From Taeniopygia guttata (Eukaryota; Chordata; Aves; Passeriformes; Estrildidae): a DNA stretch of 64,000 nucleotides. Positions within the stretch are counted from its first letter, which is position 1. Each line of letters starts with the position of its first letter. The translations under genes and the position numbers were made by a program. The stretch covers positions 17,747,001-17,811,000 of the forward strand of contig NC_133032.1 of the NCBI RefSeq assembly GCF_048771995.1. The letters run 5' to 3'. The notes under the pieces were generated by a model. The model was not told where the DNA came from. It saw only the letters and a program-made list of their open reading frames with translations, and did not search any database. Below, in pieces: positions 58,801-64,000 of the stretch.

Positions 58801-61800
58801 CAAGTTTAAGGAGGGAAGAATGGAGTTTGAAGTAGATTAAAATAGAATTACCATAGGAGAGTATATTTCAGTCTGAAGCAGAGGGTCTGTCCAGGCTGTC
58901 TCCTTATTGATGCCTGGTGCAGGAAAAGCCATTTTGTTTAGTGCCTGGCCAAGTAGGAGGGAATGGGTTAATACAGCTGCACTCTGCCAGGCCTCTTGCC
59001 TTAAATGGCAGCTCAAAGCATCTTTTGCACTGTTCCAACTTGTCAGGAAGAGGAATGTAGATGTTGAGACTGCCTCTCTTATTACAAGTTCTTCTGGAAT
59101 CTTTATGCAGTTAGTCTCATAGTCTTGCTTAAAAGGCTGTCTAAAATGTTCAGAATTCTGGAAATTCTGACAGCTGTCCTGAGGTTAGAGAGCCTGCAGG
59201 TCATTTAGTTAAGATATATATTAATTGCTTGTGCAGTCTATGTCCTTGTAAGTGGTCTTAACATATTCCAGGGAAGTGCTTTTAAAATTGCCTGTTCTTA
59301 GACCTGAATGACAGAAGGAAGTTTGGGCAATTTACAATTATGTTATACAGACCAATTGCTTATTTATTTCAACAAGTAATCAAATAAATGTGTAAATCAT
59401 ACATGATTAATTGCCCTTGACAGATTTGTGATTTTTTTTCTCTGTGTGTGTGTATGAATTGTGGTTTGGTTTTTCTCTAGACAAAACATTGGCAGAAATT
59501 TGAACTTGTTGCTGCAGTTTTCAAAACAAAAGCTTGGTACTGAAATGAAAATCTGCCAATTCCTCTTTTTAAAAAGAGAACAAAAGCTGGAATTCTTCAT
59601 GATGAGAAATGCAGTATCAACATAATCCATTTTGCAACGTTGTGTTGTTTCTGAAAACATGCTTAAATCCCAAGCTATACAGGTACGGTTTGTGAGTGAA
59701 ACATCTTTCATATAGTTCTAAGATGAAATTACCTCTGAATGAATAGAATCCTCATTTATCTTCAAAACCTCTGTGCTACCAGTGAATCCACTCTTTCTGC
59801 ATTCTACAGCAAGAATTACATTATACCATTAGAGCCAGTGCCATGATGCAGTATAAAATAGATTGTTTTGGAGAATGAACGTGGCTTTGCTATAAATTAC
59901 ATTCACAGGTACAGAGGAATTTGTTATTTTGTTTAAAATAGTCACAAATATAATTAAGATCTTAATTTATGTTAAACTACACATGTGGCCATTACCATAA
60001 CTGGATTAGGAATTTAATCTGTCACTCAAGCAATGATACTGAACAGTTTTCATTTATAACCTTAGACACACTATTTCAGTTACAGGGACTGCAGCTGTTT
60101 GATATGAAAACTGAATTATTCTGTAGATTTCTTCATGGGTTTTAATTTTAAAATGTGTTCCTGCAGTAAAGTAGAGAATAACTCTTTAGTTGTCATCACA
60201 TACTGTCCGTTGTATGCTCATGAAATAACATAAAAATGAAAACAGAAAATGCATTTCACTCCTTCTTGCTAACAGTATGTTGTGTGAGTGCCTTTAGAAG
60301 TGCTGCTGAATAAGAGATGGCTTGGAATGGCTTGTTCTTTATTAAAAGCTAATCATGAATATATCTTCTTCAAATGAAGCCTGGACTGTGCCATCTGAAA
60401 ATAGTGTTCCTCATGTGGCGACGTAAATTGTGAACTATTTGAGTCTTGGCATAAGTAATTTCATTCTTGCCTCTGATCTCAGAAACTGCAATCTGGATAT
60501 GATTTACTTCAAGTTGTAACTCATTTTTAATGAGTGTATGTGTTTGCTCATATGTGTTTCTCTGGGAGGAAGCTGTAGGGGAAGAGGAGAGCATTGTGAT
60601 GGAGCTCTGACAGGGTGATTTGCTGCCCAATGTGTGTCATGTGTCCAGCTGACGGTGGCCTTAGCTGGCAGGGCAAAGAGGAAGGGAGAGCAAGAGTGAA
60701 AATCACACCTAAACCAATAAACTCTAGGAATAAACAAAAAACCTCCTCTCTCCCTTCTCCTATGCCTTCCCATTGTATTTCATGCACAGTCACTTCCCAT
60801 ACTTGTCATCAGAGGAAGACACAATGGTACCCCTTTCTTGCATTGTTGCGGGGGTGGCAGCAGTGGAGGTGAGAATTTCAGTCCTGTGAGAAGAGGGTGG
60901 GGAGGAAGGAGGAAGGGATGGGTGGGGTGAGTTGTCCCGTGTCTGGCTGTGGTTTCTGGGCTCTGGACTTCTGAACTATGCCAAATCAGCTCAAAGGTGA
61001 TTGCTCTGATTGCTTTTTTAGATAATTGACATCCAGCATTCTACTTATCTTTTGAATTTTAAATTGGATGGGCTATATGAAGAAGCAAGCCTTACGTGGA
61101 CTGTGTCTTTTAAGCAATGGTGTTGTAAATATACTCCATAATTCTGGCAGGAAGTGTCACCTGCCATGATTGAAATGAATGATAGACATAAGATATTTGA
61201 TTAATTTTGTAACAAGTGTCACCTCAAAGCTTCCTATCAGCCCTGTTCGCATAGTTACCAATACCTCATTCTCTCACAACAAAAACATGAACTTGGTTGT
61301 TCCACCTGATTTTGAAAACAGTGGCTCATGCGCTTCTCTGTAAGTATAAGGCAGTTCAATACAAACCATAGTTCTCTGTGGGCCAGTGTGCAGTGGGGCA
61401 GGAAAGGCACTGAGAGGCCTCCCCATACTTTCCTTCAATTCATTGCCCACAACTCTTTCTTCCCTACTCTGTAACAGTAAATACTGGGAGGCTAGGGGAG
61501 GACAGCATTACTGGTTGCATCTGTTTGCCTCCTCATCCCTTTCTCCTCAAGGATGTGCAGAAATCTTCCATCTCTGTCTGCAGCAAAGTCTTCCATTAAA
61601 AACAATGTGCACAGGGGCAGTAGCAGCACTGTAGACTCAATGTTTTCAGTATGGAAAAAAGAGGTGTCATTGCCAAAAATGTTTTTTTCATATTTCTTCC
61701 TTCACTTTCTAGGCGTTAGGTAATGCTACAGCTGGAGAGGCTGGAAGAGTGTGAGAGAGGAGACTGTTAGACTGGAGGAAAGAGGCAGAAAGCATGTGTG

Positions 61801-64000
61801 GGAGAGAAACTGACAGACCCTATTAAGCTAAATCTTTATTTTGTAATGCCTTTATCTGTTTATTACATTAACCTCATCCAAAGAAAGGATACACTCTGTA
61901 TCTGGTGCTGGAGGAGATCCAGGTTGAAGCTTATAGTGTCACCCTCTTTGTTCTTTGGTAGTACACATTTTTTTCCAGAGGAGAAGGGAGCAGGAAATGT
62001 AATGCTGTTACTTGGAGCTGTTATTTGGAGCTACAGGCATATTTGTGAGGTGGGGTGGGCTGTGCTCATTTAAATGTCTTGTTTCTAGTTTTGCTGTTAC
62101 TTGCTTGCCATTTTCTGGTGAATTTTCACAAAGGTGTCATTAACTAGATTGTATGTTACTTGGAATTCAGTTGGCCCCTTTTAGTCCTTTTTTAAATTGA
62201 TCAGCCAATTTTAGGATGTTAACAATAATCTCTAATGTACTAGAATAAGCCTGGGCCCTTGGTCTTTCAGATTGCTCAACTTTTGATGCTGTGTCTTTGA
62301 AGGGGTGTTGATATCTTCATAAATCTCAGCAAAACTGCACTGCGGTGGTTTCAGCCTTCAATATCTAGCCCAAAAGCACTTAGAGGAGCTGAGCACACTC
62401 CCATTTGCTCACAGAAAAAGATTTCTCTCACAAGAAAAGCAAGGGTAACTTTCTCAAACTGTGTATGTGAGGTACCCAAAGGGAAACAAGATGTTCTGAG
62501 CTGAAGTAATCAGTGTTCCGTGGCATCTTTTATCAGAGTAGAAAGCCATGGTGGTCTCATACCATCTGCACACCAAATGTGCTGGTTCTTGACATTTTGT
62601 GTGAGTGGTCAAAAAGGGAACAAATCCTCCCTTGATCACTAGGCTAAAGCTTGTAATGAGATAAAGACTCAGAGAAATTGCTGCTTTGTCCTATATTCTC
62701 TCTCTAGGATTTCTTTGATCTGTTCCAGTTTCAACTATTTTGGTAATAGTTCATGCCACTTACTGTCTAATATCAGTTATTGTCTAATATCTAGCATACC
62801 TAGTTGAACACATCAGAAAAAAATTTCTGGCAATGAATATTTATAGGAATGCCGTGGTCACGATCCTTGTCCATGTTTTTTTTTTTTTTCTAAAAGAAAC
62901 TATAATTTCCATAAGTATGGAATGCATTCACTGTACTTGAAAAGTCAAAACCACCTGACTTGTTAATGCTAATAAATTTCCCAAGCCAGTTACATCAATG
63001 AAAGAATGTAAGTAGTCATAGTCATGCAAATTGCAAGGCTTATTTCTTAGGCTGAGCCCTCCTAATTTGGGATAATACTGTTCCCTTTTACTGATTCACA
63101 TGAATATTTTAGTTGACTTGAAGGGTGTCCAGTGGACTATTAGTTTAAGTTGAAGCAAGAAGTAGATACTGGCCTACTTCTCTAGTTAATGATTAGTTAA
63201 GCAGTGTAGATTCAATAAGGATTAAAATTGTCTTATACTGTGGACCTTTCCTTCATTTTGCTGCAGAACATTATGTAAGGAGCACTTAAAGTTGAGCAGG
63301 TCATGGTTTGGATACCAGTTACAGCTCATAACAGACAGACATATCGGTCTTTTTATTCCCTGGGCTTCTATCTTTTAAAAGAGGTAATGGCAGGGTTTTG
63401 TTAAAAATTCTTTCTTAGATTTATTGTGTTTTATATTTAGTTTATATTATTAAAATTTTACACAGTATATTACATATTTAGGTTTATTTCATCACTTATC
63501 TTAAAACCAATCCTAAATACAGGCAAAGACTGAAATGGAACAGGTCTTGGCATGGGGATGCTGAAGGGGGTTTCTGGAAGAAGCCTTGTAAAGCTGCTGA
63601 AGGGGCAGCTCCAGTAGTCAGTAGTCACTGTTTCAGAACTTCACAGGAAGCCTGATGTGGTAAATACAGTATTGGATGGGTTTATCCAGTTTTAAGCCTG
63701 AATCATTCTTCTTTGTGTCAGTCCTGGTCTCTCATTTAATGAAGCATTCATCACAAGTGAAGGTGACTATTCCGAAGAAGTTTTCTGAGGTTTTTGATTT
63801 GGTGTTTACCAAATCAAATCTATAGGGTCTTCTTAAATTTCTTTTTAATTTTTTTTTTTTACCTAAGGGTAGACTAAATGATTTCTAACATTACTAGAAT
63901 CTGTGCTCTATTATGAAGAGTAGCAAATGTTAAGGTTAAGGTTGCTTTCGTGTGTGATTAGAGTCTGAGCAGCTAAAGCTGTGAGATTGTGGTTTACTGC
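55831..64000. other. MTX2: MTX2 intron 3 (continues beyond the window)
   Basis: This 8.2 kb of AT-rich DNA follows the exon 3 donor. I found no further MTX2 exon, no other gene and no clear transposon. ORFs are at most about 104 residues and look random. Small C-runs and T-runs occur near 56985-56999 and 62875-62890. Confidence 0.55.

Overview
The window is the anterior (3') end of a vertebrate HOXD cluster plus the 5' part of its neighbour MTX2, all on the + strand. From left to right: a retinoid-type DR5 site (718-734), MIR10B (about 2054-2163), HOXD4 (coding 3405-4522), a long gene-free stretch with several CpG-rich islands, HOXD3 (coding 18419-20057), HOXD1 (coding 28699-29534), a 12.5 kb AT-rich intergenic region, and MTX2 exons 1-3 (41989-42028, 54741-54788, 55784-55830). 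MTX2 continues past the right edge. Each Hox gene has the usual two coding exons, with the hexapeptide in exon 1 and the homeodomain in exon 2.

The source looks like a bird, possibly a passerine. HOXD4 and HOXD3 have sauropsid-like sequences, with homeodomains that match the human ones as I recall them. No Hox gene lies between HOXD3 and HOXD1. The only transposon traces I recognise are CR1 LINE fragments, and both lie in the MTX2 intron outside the Hox cluster. The species itself cannot be read from the window.

The Hox proteins are collinear patterning transcription factors that bind DNA with PBX/MEIS. miR-10b is co-expressed with HOXD4 and is known to target Hox mRNAs. MTX2 is an unrelated mitochondrial outer-membrane import factor whose introns sit in the region where HOXD long-range regulation is known to extend.

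The most unusual observations are a perfect 29-bp inverted repeat about 135 bp upstream of the HOXD1 ATG, a strongly diverged and shortened GC-rich HOXD1, two DR5 retinoid-like elements flanking HOXD4, and conserved-looking noncoding blocks upstream of HOXD3 and in MTX2 intron 2. I found no wholly novel gene system.
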